Source of the DNA: Rutstroemia sp. NJR-2017a BVV2
Lineage: Eukaryota; Ascomycota; Leotiomycetes; Helotiales; Rutstroemiaceae
Direction: 5' to 3'
Assembly (NCBI GenBank): GCA_002946415.1
Contig: NJPS01000034.1
Coordinates: 682,001 to 746,000, forward strand
Length of the DNA stretch: 64,000 nt
In this document: one piece after another, positions 44,029 to 56,000 of the stretch
Numbering within the stretch: position 1 is the stretch's first letter
How the letters are laid out: every line of letters begins with the position of its first letter
The notes under the pieces: generated by a model
Told to the model about the DNA's origin: nothing
The model's database searches: none
Seen by the model: only the letters and a program-made list of their open reading frames with translations
Program-made: the position numbers and the translations under genes

Positions 44029-45845
44029 TTACGCAACACTCGCGCTCGTCTCGCTCTTCCCATTCAGACTCTTATCCGCCGCACTCGCCTCCGAGCCTCT
44101 ACTCTGTCTCTCAGCAACGACCACCTTTGCAGCCAGAGCCTCGCGGATCTCCTGCTCCGATCTGTTTCTCCACATCCTCACGCCGCTGTTGCTCAAAGGC
44201 CACAAGACCTTGTTCTCCCTCAACAACTCATCTGGGGAATCACTTGAGAGATCCTCTTTTCTTCCATACACGATCTCGTTGAACGAGGGTGCTTTGACGG
44301 AGGTAAGAATATCTAACTCACGTGCCAACTCAGCGCAGTAGTGGTCGAGCGGGAGATCGTTAACGTCGTTTCCGAAGGGATTCTCGAGCTCGTTACCGAT
44401 AGCCATGAGACCGACGATGATGTATGCGGCGGCGATGGTACCGGGGATGGTGACCCAATGGAGGGCATCGTACAGTTGGAAGGGAAGGAGATAGACGTAG
44501 AGGAAGACGATCTGCGAGATCAGGATGTTGTAGCCGACGGGAAGAGGAGTAGCGAGGACACGCTCGGCGGCGGCTTGGGCGTCGGTGAGGGCGTTGAGAC
44601 AGCCGAGGATTTGGCCGAGGACGACGGGTGAGCCGAGGGTTTCGTTCTTGACGGCGCCGTCGACGTATGCACTGAGGTAGGTGAGGATTTCACAGGGAAG
44701 ATTACCGACGGGTTTGGAGGCGCGTTTGAGGGCCTTACGGGGGTTGCTGCTGGCGAAGGTGAGGCCGAGGTATTCGCCGGCGGCTTTCCATGGGGTGCGT
44801 TTTTTGGGGGCGAGAACTTCGGGTGTGGCGGCGGATTGAGCGTAGGTGTTGAGGTGGTGGGTGAGAGCCGCGATATCGGGGTAGTGGGCGTAGGGCTCGA
44901 AGCGGAGCTTGTGCTTGAGGGCTACGGCGAATGTGAGGATGAGGTTGATACCCGTGACCTTGCCGAGGAGATCTTCTTTGCCGAGATCACCTTCTCTTTC
45001 TTGGATGTGAACCCAGAGGTATCGTGCGAGGTTACGGCTCTGAACCGAGATAGCTGCCCATGCTTTGCGTCCGTCGGAATAACTATTTTGCATGAGTATG
45101 TTGTGGTTTCAAAATATAATAAGGAATATGACATACCGTTCATAAGCAGTAGTACTCTTGAAACTCAACGCCAAAGAAATAACGAAACCAAGAACTGTAA
45201 GAAGTAAAGTGCTAACACCCACTATTCATCATCGTCAGTTTCAATTTTCATTTCCCATGTGTGGTATCGGATGTTCGGATTGGAAAGAGGAGCATAACAT
45301 ACGTGAATGTCCAGAGAATTTAGAGATACATGTAATCAAAGTCGACCAGCATGCAATCAAGGTCAATGGCACTATCATTCGTGGGATAACACTTCCATGT
45401 AGTCGCATAAAATAAGGTAATTTGGAATGAGCGTCGAGATCTCGGGGACCAACCTGTGGAGGTGAAACCAACAGTCAGTATTCTGTTCCATCTTGCGTGA
45501 TCGAAACGGGGAGGGGAGATGGAATTGAATTGTGCATATTGCTTCAATGCAACGGGGAAGGAGGAATGAAGAGGAACCACAGGAGAATGCAAGACTTACA
45601 AAGTATTCATCGAAATCAATCATATGCCTACTCCCTCTATTTCCACCACCAAAGAAACTATTCGGCGTAGCGGTGCCGCTGACGTGAACGTCCATTCCAC
45701 TTTTCGACCTCATGGTTGACTGTCTTGAGGGAGTGATCTTTTCGAGAGGAGGAACTGGAGCAGAAGTGTTGATGATAATGGGAGGAGCAGTATCATGAGC
45801 GAGTGTAGAAGTAGTGGAATGACCGTGACCGTAATCGTCAGCCAT
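44029..45845 (-). CDS. Bestrophin/UPF0187-type anion channel
   Basis: Four exons (45845-45600, 45453-45303, 45221-45137, 45082-44029) give 511 aa. A ~90-residue Ser/Thr-rich cytosolic N-terminus precedes the bestrophin core. TM1 is RMIVPLTLIACWSTLITCI; TM2 follows as LLLTVLGFVISLALSFKSTT with the conserved AYERYSDGRKAWA. Paired C-terminal TMs follow at YNILISQIVFLYVYLLPFQL and VTIPGTIAAAYIIVGLMAIG. The family signature GNELENPFGNDVNDLPLDHY closes the channel domain. Fungal members of PF01062 are predicted chloride or anion channels, with membrane location not established. The C-terminus ends in a Glu/Arg/Ser-rich tail. All joins are in phase and keep the conserved segments. Confidence 0.88.
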
Positions 45846-48800
45846 GATGAAATAGGTCTTTGCTTGGGACTAAGGGAAAGGGAGGTCCGGTCTAGTTCGA
45901 TCTAGAATGAGCAGCAAGAGGCAATGGATGCAGGTCGACACGGCTGTGGGTCGAATTGTGGAATCTGTTGGAGAGGTCCGGTTGGGTTGTGCGGAGGATG
46001 TGTACTTCGTTCGGCAATGCAGCGTGGTGCAGCTGGTGCAGTTGGTGCAGCTGTGGTAAGGAAAGACTCGATTTCTCTCGCGTTATGCGTAGGGATTGGG
46101 ACCAGGTCGGGGATGATTTTTGTTTTTTTGCTTTTTTTGGAGACCAGTCTCGTATGAAGGTGAATCACTGTGGAGAGATGAGAGAAGGTGGAACGAAGGT
46201 TTTTGATCGGTTCGATCGGTTGGGCCGAAGAGTGACTCGGATTGAATGTTCAGTGGACGACTTCAGGAAAATCTTAGTCAAAGAAAGGGATGTTGGAAAG
46301 AAAAAACTGGAGCGATGGTCGAGGAGCTTATGAGAAGTTTGGAAGAAGGAAGAAAAGAGGGGAGAAGAAGCGTGGTCCAAACATATATTGGCCAGATGTT
46401 AAGGTTAAGGGAAGCCAGAGCAGAAGCCAAGAATAAAAAAAGAAGCAGTCGAGTGCAGACCCCTGCCCTCTCATCTCCATATAAAACGTTTCTGAAGCCC
46501 CTGGAAAAGGTACCGCACTACCGCGTAACCAGTCAGGGACGTTTCTTACAGCGCATCCCGGTCGTCAATTTCCCCATCGAGCGACTTGATGTAAGCCGAC
46601 GACGCCCCCGAGGAGGTGGACAGCGGATGGAAAGGTTAAAATGTGCCCTGTCGCACTGCATTGGGGGATATATTGTGCCAATCATTGGGAGAATAGAAGA
46701 AGCTGATACAGCGATACAGTAATCGATACAGAGTACAGGAACACAAACACAGTCATAGCCTTAAAAATAAGAAATATTTCTCTCCTGGGACTTTGCCTGA
46801 GTCTATACGCCGTGCACCTACAGTTACGAAGCCCAGTTACGAATTTCTTCGATCGTGTACTTTTCTTCTCTCTTGGCCTCTGCCCTCCCCATTCATCCCG
46901 TCTCGTCTCATTTCGTCTCATCTCATCTCATCTCTCCTCGTGGATACTGTCGACACTGCACTCCGCTCTCCGCTCCGTGTCCTGCTAATTTGATGTGCTC
47001 AGATAGTATACAGTCCGTCTCTACTTCCGCACCATCTTAGAACCGTGCGGGTCGGGCCACCCTTCAGTCTACTGTATACTTGTGCATCCCTACGTAATCT
47101 TAGTGTACCGTACATCGTCCATACAGCAGGCTAGCGGAGAAAAAGCTATTAATGAACACACGGCTCGCAGTACCTTAACTCGACATAAGTTATTCTCCTT
47201 TCTTTCTTACCCACCCGTTGAATTACGGGTATTGCGTTCGTTCGTTCGTTGTCCTGCCCTACCGGGAGTTGTGCTGCATGCAGTAGAGTAAGTATGCAGA
47301 CGTTATAAATAGCTCTGAGTTTCCGCAACTCAGCCTCGCTGTCATCGTCACTTCACTTATTTGCATCTCGATCGAATCAATGGAATCTACGAAATATCTT
47401 CCAAAATTCTACTTGCACCTCCTACAAAGATATGCAAAAAGCAATGCCATAAGGATTATCAAACTCAGGGGCAAACACACCAAAAACGACAACTCGGCTC
47501 CCCTTCCCTTCCCATCCCATGTAACGATGGATTGTTTCACGATCGTTTTCCCCCTCTCGACCCCTGCATCCGTGTGAAACATTAATAGCCCATCCTATTC
47601 CCGTCCAATGAACGGGGTGGTTCGGTACGGGTACCTGTTCCTTTGCTCTTGGCAATACGGAGGAGAGAAAAGAGATCGGGTTCGTGTGTGAGGTGAGGTG
47701 AGGTGAGGTGAGATTCGATTCGGTTCTTAGAGAAATTTTTTTATTTCGTTGAGGGCTGAGCTTGGGTATTTACTTGTGCTGGGTTAGGGGCTACGGTAGG
47801 AACGTACATAGTATACCTCTGCTCTGCATCTGCATCTGTACCTGCAGTGAGCATACGCCAAGCTACTGCACAAGTAACGTTTCGCCCAAGACACTCCCGA
47901 CACAACAAAGTGGCAAAACCCGCCGATCATGCCTCTCCAGTAAATGAACACTTCATCATACGAAGTGATCGGCCACGAACAGGAATCAAATCCGCCCCCA
48001 AGGCCATCATTGATCCTCACATTCATTCCGCCCCTTGCAAAGCACAACTGCACAAGTGGAAAATCGGCAAATCTGCGAACATCCCGTCCAGGCATGTGAT
48101 ATTTCTTGTCTCGGATGGATCCAGTCGTGAGATGACGTTCTGGAACGAATAATCTACGGATACGAAGAAGGGCATGGTAGGTAGGTGGGTGGTTATTGTG
48201 GACTACAGTATGGAGTTCTCCAGGTGTTCTTGGCTTCTTTCTCCATCTTGATCTTTCATGTTCAGTTTGCAATTGGAACGACTGGTACTCCATCTTTGCA
48301 AGGTGCACCTCTCTCTGAATTAATGTTTATGTTAACCTACGAGGTTCTCACGCTAGTCTCTATCTCTCCCTCGTCCATGACTTCCGGAATGAAAGTAAGT
48401 AGGTACTACAATCATCTGTCTCCCTGCATACCATGAGCATCGAAATACGATACCCATCCATCATATGAATCAACCACTCTCCAGTACAGTATACTATACT
48501 CCTAAGGTTACATACCTACTGGGTATCCATTCCATTGATTTATTTCCTTCCCCTATCACCATATTCGGGAACAACATTCTACATGGGCACACAAATTCTT
48601 ATTCCCTCCAAGGTTACTCACTCACCTTCACCTTCACCTTCACCTTCCTTCTTCAATCGCACTCCCACACTCCCCAGAACATGTTTGTTCTCTCCTCATA
48701 CCCATCCTCACCCCATCCAATCCCCAACCCCAGATCCACCCCCATCCCTCTATCTTCAGCCTCACTCCTCCATCCCCCAAACGCCTCCCAGTCCGAATCT

Positions 48801-49541
48801 TTCTATATCCAGCACGCACCACAACATGCTGACCAAGCACATCCACCTCACCCCCATCTCACCTCCACATCTTACCTCATCCTATTTCACCTCTCGATCT
48901 CACCTCATCTTCATCCACCTATCCACCCATGCACCCGATACCCACCGCTCAGAATAAGTAGAATAAGAAGAATAACAAGAAGGATATACCTGCTACCCTC
49001 CCCTCCCCTCCCCTCCATCTCCCTCTCAGCCGCATTCCCATTATAGGTCAAAAAGAAGAAGGCTTTCTTCACTCAACAAACACATCCAAAGCAAGCAAGA
49101 CAAGACAAAATTTCCGAGTTCACCAAGCTACTTACTAATTTTTGACATGAGATATAACTAGAAGGGGAAAGATAAGATAAGATGAGATGAGTGACTGGAC
49201 TGCACTTTCTATCCCATCTATCTATCCATCCAACTACCGGCTGCTTGAAAACCTACCACCCGGGCAAAACTAGACGGCACATCTCGTTCTTTGCCAGGGA
49301 CTCAAAAACTCACTCTTCCGTCTTCTCTAGCTACTTTCCAATTTGGATTTCTCTTTAAAGAAAAGAATAGAAGAGCAAATAGCTGCATCTCATTCGCAGT
49401 TATCGAGATATCAATTACATGCACTATGATGGATTATTGGTGACGATATTGTTGTTTCGTTATTTAATTTGGTATATACACTAGCTGTAGATTGTACTTG
49501 CTTCCTTCTATGATACTAGCTAGATACGCAACCTCCAAACT
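45846..49541. other. Long gene-free interval upstream of the bestrophin gene
   Basis: 3.7 kb. The left part is the bestrophin promoter and 5' UTR. Simple repeats include TCTCA-type pentamers about 46903-46936, GTGAG pentamers about 47685-47712 and TTCACC hexamers about 48611-48640. A C/T-rich tract covers about 48470-49030. Frames such as 47784-48308 (-) and 48465-49046 (+) look compositional. No recognisable gene. Confidence 0.5.
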
Positions 49542-51811
49542 CTACTCATCCGCACCCCCATCATCACCCCGCCCCGTCAGACTGCCCACCAGCCCCAGCA
49601 TCCTCCTCCCCAACAAATCATCCTCACTAGCCAAACTAACCATACTCTTCTGTCTCCTCATCCCCCCAGCAGCTCTCCCCTTCCCCGCCCTCTCTCTCTC
49701 CCTCTCCCTCTCCCTCTCCCTCCCAATCTCCTCCTTCAACAACCTCTCCTTCCTCCTCCTCACCTCCCCCTTCCCAATCCCCACCCCACTCCCCACCCCC
49801 TTCCCACTAATACTCATCTCCAGCCCCATATCCTCATCGCCCGAGCTCTCCGTCCTCATCCTCCTATGATGTCTGCCCTCACGCTTCCAAACCCCATCTC
49901 TTCTTTCCTGCTCCTTCTCCTTCCTTTCTCCATCTTTGAAAATCTCCTCCACCCACTTCCCGCACCTAAAGATGTATTTCCAACCCTCGGGGAACACGCC
50001 CGCGAATTGTAAAAACCCATGACTAATCCCTGGTATCAGGACTACCTCCGCGACATCCGCTTCATCGAAGCCGGCTTCCCTTTCTATCCCGCCCTCATCC
50101 CTCTCTCTCTCCCATGCCTCGCTCTTCGCCCTCCTCAGCCGCCCGGCAAAAATAACTGTGTCATCGACCAAGGGATCTCTCTCGCCGGTTAAGAAGTAAG
50201 TTTTTGGAAACTTGGCTAGCAAGGCATCAGGCGCGAGGATCGGACTCAGGAGATAATCAGATGAGAAGTCAGGACGGTTGTGCGGACCGATGTAGAGGAT
50301 GATCATGGCGCGCATCATTTCGGGTGTGAGGATGCGGTCGTTGAAGTAAGATATCATGCTGGACATGGCAAGACGGGTGCGTAGGGGTTCGGGGTGATGG
50401 GAGCCAGTTTGTGGGTGAGGTTTGGGGGTCGTGGAGGGAGGCTGAGATTTGGAGATGCTGGGGGAGAGCAGTGACGGCGCGGCGGTGGAGTATTGAGGGG
50501 AAGGGAGAGAGATGGCTTGAGGTGGGGTTTTGGACTTGGGTTGAGCGGCTGAGGGGGTTGGAGAGGATTCTTTTGGATTTGCGTCTTCGTCGTCGGATTG
50601 ATGGGGTGTTCCTGCTGCCATAGTGTATTGCATACTCTTTCTCTGAATAATGCTTTTATTCGTTTTCCGCGACTTGCGGTCCTTGATCAACGACATTTGT
50701 TCGTCCGACATCCAATTTCCAATGTTCATGTCCAAGCCGGGATATATGAGGATCAAGCCGTCCGGTATTGGGAGTGCGGCTTGTCCTAAGTACTGTCTTG
50801 TATCGGTAGAGCCGGATTCGATAATCATCAAAGTCGTGCTAGCTGCTAGATTTCCACCAGCGCTATCACCTGTTATGACAATCTTTGGAACCACTTCTCC
50901 AGATAATCCAATACATCGACCTTTACTGGCGACAATTGTGGAGTAAACGTCGTAACACTCGTTCAGCGCATAAGGATAGGGAAACTCGGGTGCTTTTTTG
51001 TAATCCAAACTCAAAACCGGTAATCCGGTCTTTCCAGCCCATGCAAACAATTTATCGTCATTCGTTCTCGGGTCCATGGCCACAAAGCCGCCACCAGGAA
51101 TGTCCAGAACGACTTTTGTGTGAGTTTTCAACGCTGACAGCGGCCCGTCGAAATACAACCACCCATTGACCGGCTCCTTGTAATCACTGCTAGAAGGTCT
51201 CGGTATACGAATCGCTCGGGGTGGATATCTCATGAATCGCGGGCGCATCAGATTCGTGAGGAAAGAAAGATACGGAGTCGTCCCTTTGTTCCAACTGACT
51301 CTCAAATGATCCACGGTCAACATACCCCGCACCTTTCGCACCTTCTCATCTGCTTGCTCAGCAGCAATCAAATAGTACATGGTGAAAACGATGCTCGCCA
51401 GATCTCTGACCCATTTCCTGCGAATGCGCATTGCACTCCAGAACCCCGCATCTAGCGCTGTTGTAACCCATGTTGCTCGAAAGTATGATCGTGTGTAGAG
51501 GTTCGCAAGAGGTTCGGGACATTCCAATCCAACTAATTTCCCGAGGTTTCGCGCAATGTAGAGATACAGGAGGGTTATGACGAGGGTTTGCCATGGTGTA
51601 AGATATTGCGACAGTCTGCGGGATAGTTTTCGAAGCTTCGGAGGGCCATGTTTGTTTCCTCTGCGTGGTTGCGAATTAGTAAACGCTGAGGGTTCTGGAA
51701 TGTTGGTTCTTACCTGACGAGGTAGAATGACCAAAACGATACAACAGTTAGGACTTGAATCTTGCGAAACTGTACCGACGGGCGTCCCAAAACATGATCT
51801 GTGAGTTTCAT
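49542..51811 (-). CDS. Membrane-anchored alpha/beta hydrolase, hormone-sensitive-lipase (GDSAG) family
   Basis: Two exons (51811-51714, 51660-49542; 53-nt intron) give 738 aa. The first exon adds a hydrophobic stretch (VLTVVSFWSFYLV) to a second one at about 56-70 (WQTLVITLLYLYIA). The hydrolase core has the oxyanion loop DIPGGGF (PGGG 221-224), the nucleophile elbow GDSAGG (Ser299), the acid loop TGERDPLVDD and the His loop GISHGFLQF. Relatives include yeast Say1-type sterol deacetylases and other ER esterases; the substrate is unknown. A ~100-residue Ser/Pro/Gln-rich insert follows the lid region. The C-terminus is a highly charged tail with an Arg-Glu dipeptide run encoded by a CT-type microsatellite. 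The ATG was chosen because it is the only one joining through the intron to the core. Confidence 0.85.
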
Positions 51812-52134
51812 TAGTTTATATTGACGGGAGAGAAAGTGTAAAATGTACCTATCATGTTGACTATGCTTATATTTTGTTGTACAATAGAAGTGGAATGAAA
51901 ATGAATGAGAAACAAAGACTTCTTTCTGACATGTGAGCCGCCAACGAAGCCCGTCACACGGAGCTACTTTAATAGCAGAATCTATTACTACAATGCGAAG
52001 CTAGAACGAGGATAGAAAAGAGTTTGGCTTCTTGGACAAACATGAGAAGAAAAGGGAAGAAGAGGAATTCGGATCACTCGGTGGATAATACAATAGTCTC
52101 AAGTCATGATTCAAATTGCTTTGAACTTTGAGTG

Positions 52135-52467
52135 TCAAGTGAAGCATATGACCATTACTTCTGGACGACTAGTTAGGGCCGAGGCTTGATTCTGCCAAGA
52201 CCAGCGAATTGGATCAAAGAACGCTCCTTGGAGATATGAATTGTACCAGTCACCGTTATGAATCGTGGTATTGTCGTATCGCGAGTGCATAGAATTGTAT
52301 GAATCGTGGGGTTTGGATGGAGAAACTGGAGAAATGCCTGCCCCGGTGGTGGAGTTTCCAAGGAAGTTGGTTTGTGCTGCGCTTGGTTTGACATGTGAAA
52401 ATGAAGAATAATGATGACTAAGCTGCATCGTGGGCTCTTCTGGTTCATTGGAATTCTGCTTCGTCAT
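52135..52467 (-). CDS. Doubtful small ORF, unknown
   Basis: A 110-codon frame rich in Ser, Asn and His with aromatic residues near the end (NGDWYNSYLQGAFFDPIRWS). No domain, signal peptide or membrane segment is recognised. It lies between two divergent genes and could be an exon of an undetected small gene, a relic or chance. Kept at low confidence because its composition is less biased than typical shadows here. Confidence 0.22.
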   Translation of the reverse strand: MTKQNSNEPEEPTMQLSHHYSSFSHVKPSAAQTNFLGNSTTGAGISPVSPSKPHDSYNSMHSRYDNTTIHNGDWYNSYLQGAFFDPIRWSWQNQASALTSRPEVMVICFT

Positions 52468-52662
52468 CCTTCCACCATATCGTCAGCCGCCAGCCTCCCG
52501 GATTCAAGGTAAAAAATCCGAAAGCAGCCGCTCTCCATGGATCTGTGGATTAGCATACGAAATGCATGCTTCAATACATAATTTACAAGGGCTGAAGCAG
52601 ACTGCGTCTTAATTGTTCATGGTTATGCAACCTACTTCCCTGGTATGGCGGTAACCCAAGCT

Positions 52663-52792
52663 GTCGGGTCGGAAATGGTTCTGCATTCTGATCGTATCAA
52701 TGATCCTCCGATTCTCCTGTATCAGATTCTGTACGTCGGGTCGGAAATGGTTCTGCATTCTGATCGTATTCCGATTTTCCTGTATCAGGTTC
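52663..52792. repeat. Direct repeat, period 72 bases, about 1.8 copies
   Basis: Copy 1 starts at 52663 and copy 2 at 52735. The first 35 bases (GTCGGGTCGGAAATGGTTCT and onward) are identical; the rest diverges by a ~13-base indel and a few substitutions. On the - strand both copies read in one open frame (52609-52857), giving TIRMQNHFRPD twice with LIQENR before each. Confidence 0.8.
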
Positions 52793-53034
52793 AACGCGGG
52801 CATGGCTCTGGGAAGTTCAGGCGTTTCCCGGCTGTCTTCAGACCGTATTAAACTCACCTACCATTGCTGCATCGGCGGCAGCATTGGGGGCGATGGCTAC
52901 TTTTACTGTCATCCAATCACCCAATGCGACGACCATCCATCTGACACAACCCTTACGGACAGATGAATATTAAACACAACTGCACCACCACTCTGTGTAA
53001 AGAAAGGTATGAAACTTACTATCACTTCACGCAA

Positions 53035-56000
53035 ATGTCTGCAATACACGATCATAAACCCTCTGATGCAGCAATTGCTGAAGCTCGAGAATTGATCGAG
53101 AAAATAGCTTCTGACTATGGATGGATAAGCCCAGAAGATCGAGCAAAGACGCCCGCAAAAGTCTTGCGGGCGTTGGAAAATGCGGAAAATACTCATGCAA
53201 TCTCCGCACGCAGGTATGTCTTTGATCCATACAATCTGACTGCGTATTCTTCGTTGACGATATAGACTGTTGGAGAGGCTTCAGAAAAGCAAGACTAATT
53301 TCCTCCTCGAATTAATCCAGAATGCCGATGACAGCATATATACAAGCGTTCCACCAAATGTCACCTTCACTATTACTCCTACTGAGATAGGGATCAAATA
53401 TGAAGAGGATGGTTTTACGGCTGAAGATGTGAAGGCAATCTGCGGCATTGGGAAGAGTACTAGAGTGAGGAGTGACTTCCGATATTCCCTTGGTGATGAA
53501 GGACTTGGCTTCAAATCTGTGTTTAAAGTGGCTTCCAGGGCTCATATTCAATCTGGACCGTATTCATTTTTCTTCGAGCATAACGTCGGCGAAACGGGAA
53601 TGGGCCTAATCACACCTCGTTTCTGCGAGCGAGAAAGTCCACAGGATCGCGGCACCAAAATAACACTGACGCTTCGCAAAGATCTGCAACCCGAAACGAT
53701 ACTAAATCATTTCCAAGACGCCGAAAAAGTCTTACGATTGTTCACGAGAAAAGTGAAGGGGCAACTTATTTTTTCAGACATATCTGCATCCTCCGTATCC
53801 AATTCTAAGAACGGTCACTTTCTCAAAACCAAGAAACTAAGAAATCTACCGCATGACGGCAGGAGGGTCCGTGATGAGGTGGACATCGTGTTAGCATTTC
53901 CACGGGTCTTCTATGATCAGCCCTTGGTTGAAGAACAAAATATTTATGCGTTTTGTCCACTTGGCAAATTTGGGTTTCCGGTAAGGTCCAAAACGATTGT
54001 GGTCATGGAGGGCTTTAAGTGTCTAGAACATTTCAACCGCCTGGAGATGCACCCCACCCTCTCAAAGAATGATTCCCCACTGACTTCAAAAGTTCATAAT
54101 ACAATCCGACTTCTTGAAAGACAACCAGGGCAAAATCGATTTTGATAACGCACGTAATGGAGCGATTTTTGATGGAGTTGCAGTGGCTTTCCTAGATTCC
54201 GTGCTGTGGTTCTGTCAGCATCCAACTCTGCAATACTGCTGGATGAGATATCTTCCTAAAAAGGAAGATGGGCCTCTTGCGTCCAGGATCACCACCAAAA
54301 TCGAACAACTGTTGGTCCAGACTCCAATCCTCCGGCGTAGGGCTAAGGGACTTCTCCGGAAAATCTGCGAACTCAGGATTGTCCCAAAGTCCTTCAAGAC
54401 TCTGGATGGAAGCCCTCTGCTTGAAGACTGCACACAAGGCATCTATCTGGACGACGGTTACCGTATGGAAGATGTCATGAGACTGAAGCCCTTAGGTTTG
54501 AAAGACTTGACTAATCAAGACATTCTTGAAAGAGTGAGGGAAGATTTAGCTTCGACAAAATCCAAGTTCAAGTCATCAGAGACGACCTCGAATTGGCACG
54601 AGCGAATTGCAGACTTCTTCCTAGATGAATTTACGAGCAGCGACATGGCACAGCTTCAGAGGCTCAGTCTAATACCATTGCGGGACGGAACCTATACACG
54701 TTCGCTAGGCAACGCAATCTACTTTCCACACGAAGACGGGATAGAAATACCTGATGATCTCGGGCTACACATTGTCGATCCTCGAGCAATGAGCAAAAAC
54801 TCATCGAGACATTTACTATTTTGGCGTCTGGGTGTGGTCTCGATAGATACAGATACTGTAACGGATTGCATACTTAAGAGGTACGGGAGCGGGGCATATC
54901 AGCAGTGGAGATCGACCCTTACTGTTGAACGATCAGTTTGCCATTTGAAGTATCTTTACTTGACACAGGAACTATCCTCGGACTCAGACTCAGACTCAGA
55001 AGAAGAAGAAGAAGAAGAAGAAGACGAGGGTCCAAGCAGCCCAACTGATGAGATGATCCAGCTGTTTGATCATAGGTCGGCTTTGGTCCCACGTTCCACG
55101 GACCTATACTTTTCAACGGAGGATGAATTTGGAATCCAAAAGCTCGCAAGTGACAAATTCGATGTTTCTTTCCTCAACGAAGCATATTTCACGACAGAAC
55201 CTCGAAAGAACACCCTTTTGGATGTAACCTGGAAAGACTGGCTAAACACTAAATTTGGAGTTCTATATTACCCCAAACTTAGCTCTACTTCACGGCCGAG
55301 TGAATTATCGGACACGGTGAGCCATATTGCCAATTATCAACCCTGGAGCTTCTTAGGATTTCTTCAAACTCACTGGGCCCAATTTTCCACTCAACTCAAT
55401 CCAGGCCTTACCACGACAATAGCTGACGTTGAAGTCCCCTGTAAAGATGACAAGCTAGAACCATTGCATTTTACTTACCTACCTTCATTGGAAAGTTATG
55501 CACAGCAATACCTTAGAGGAGAACAGTTCCCGTTCTTGAAACTTCCATGCAGCTTAGCTGCAGCCGATTGGGGTTTTCTCGCCGGATTCGGTGTAGGGAT
55601 GACAGCAGATCTCGACTTTCACTTACAATTGTTGGAATGCATTTGCGACGCAGCCGAACCATCTGGAGCACTCGATCCGACGGAATTCAAGGAGCCTGAA
55701 CGGGTTCTGCGACTCTACGAAGCAATACAAACAAACTTCACCAATTCCCAAGAACCAGATCATGATAGGGCGAAAATCCAGTTAGTATATTTATCGTTCT
55801 ATAGGAGTTGAGAGAACCGAATGACTAATTGCCCATCCAGATCTTTTCTTGAGAAAACCAGAGCCATCATTGTCCCATACCAAAATGACAGATCAATATG
55901 GACCTCCCCTTCAGATTGTGTATGGGTTGGGCCCGATAACCCACTCAAGGTTGTTCTCTCCTCATGCAAGCCTATCTCAGATAATGCTACCCTTGTGGAC

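Larger units (their letters stand above)
51812..53034. other. Divergent intergenic region, hydrolase (-) / GHKL ATPase (+)
   Basis: 1.2 kb. It holds the doubtful 52135-52467 (-) frame and a 72-base direct repeat at 52663-52792. Both promoters lie here. Confidence 0.5.

Noticed and set aside
48465..49046. 193-codon plus-strand frame, Pro/Ser/His-rich
   Set aside because: Lies in a C/T-rich tract where several frames are open by composition; no recognisable motif.
53981..54145. Apparent frameshift or pseudogene break in the GHKL ATPase
   Set aside because: A GTAAGG donor at 53981 and an acceptor at 54092 join the frames in phase and restore the family motif FGFPFIIQSDFL.
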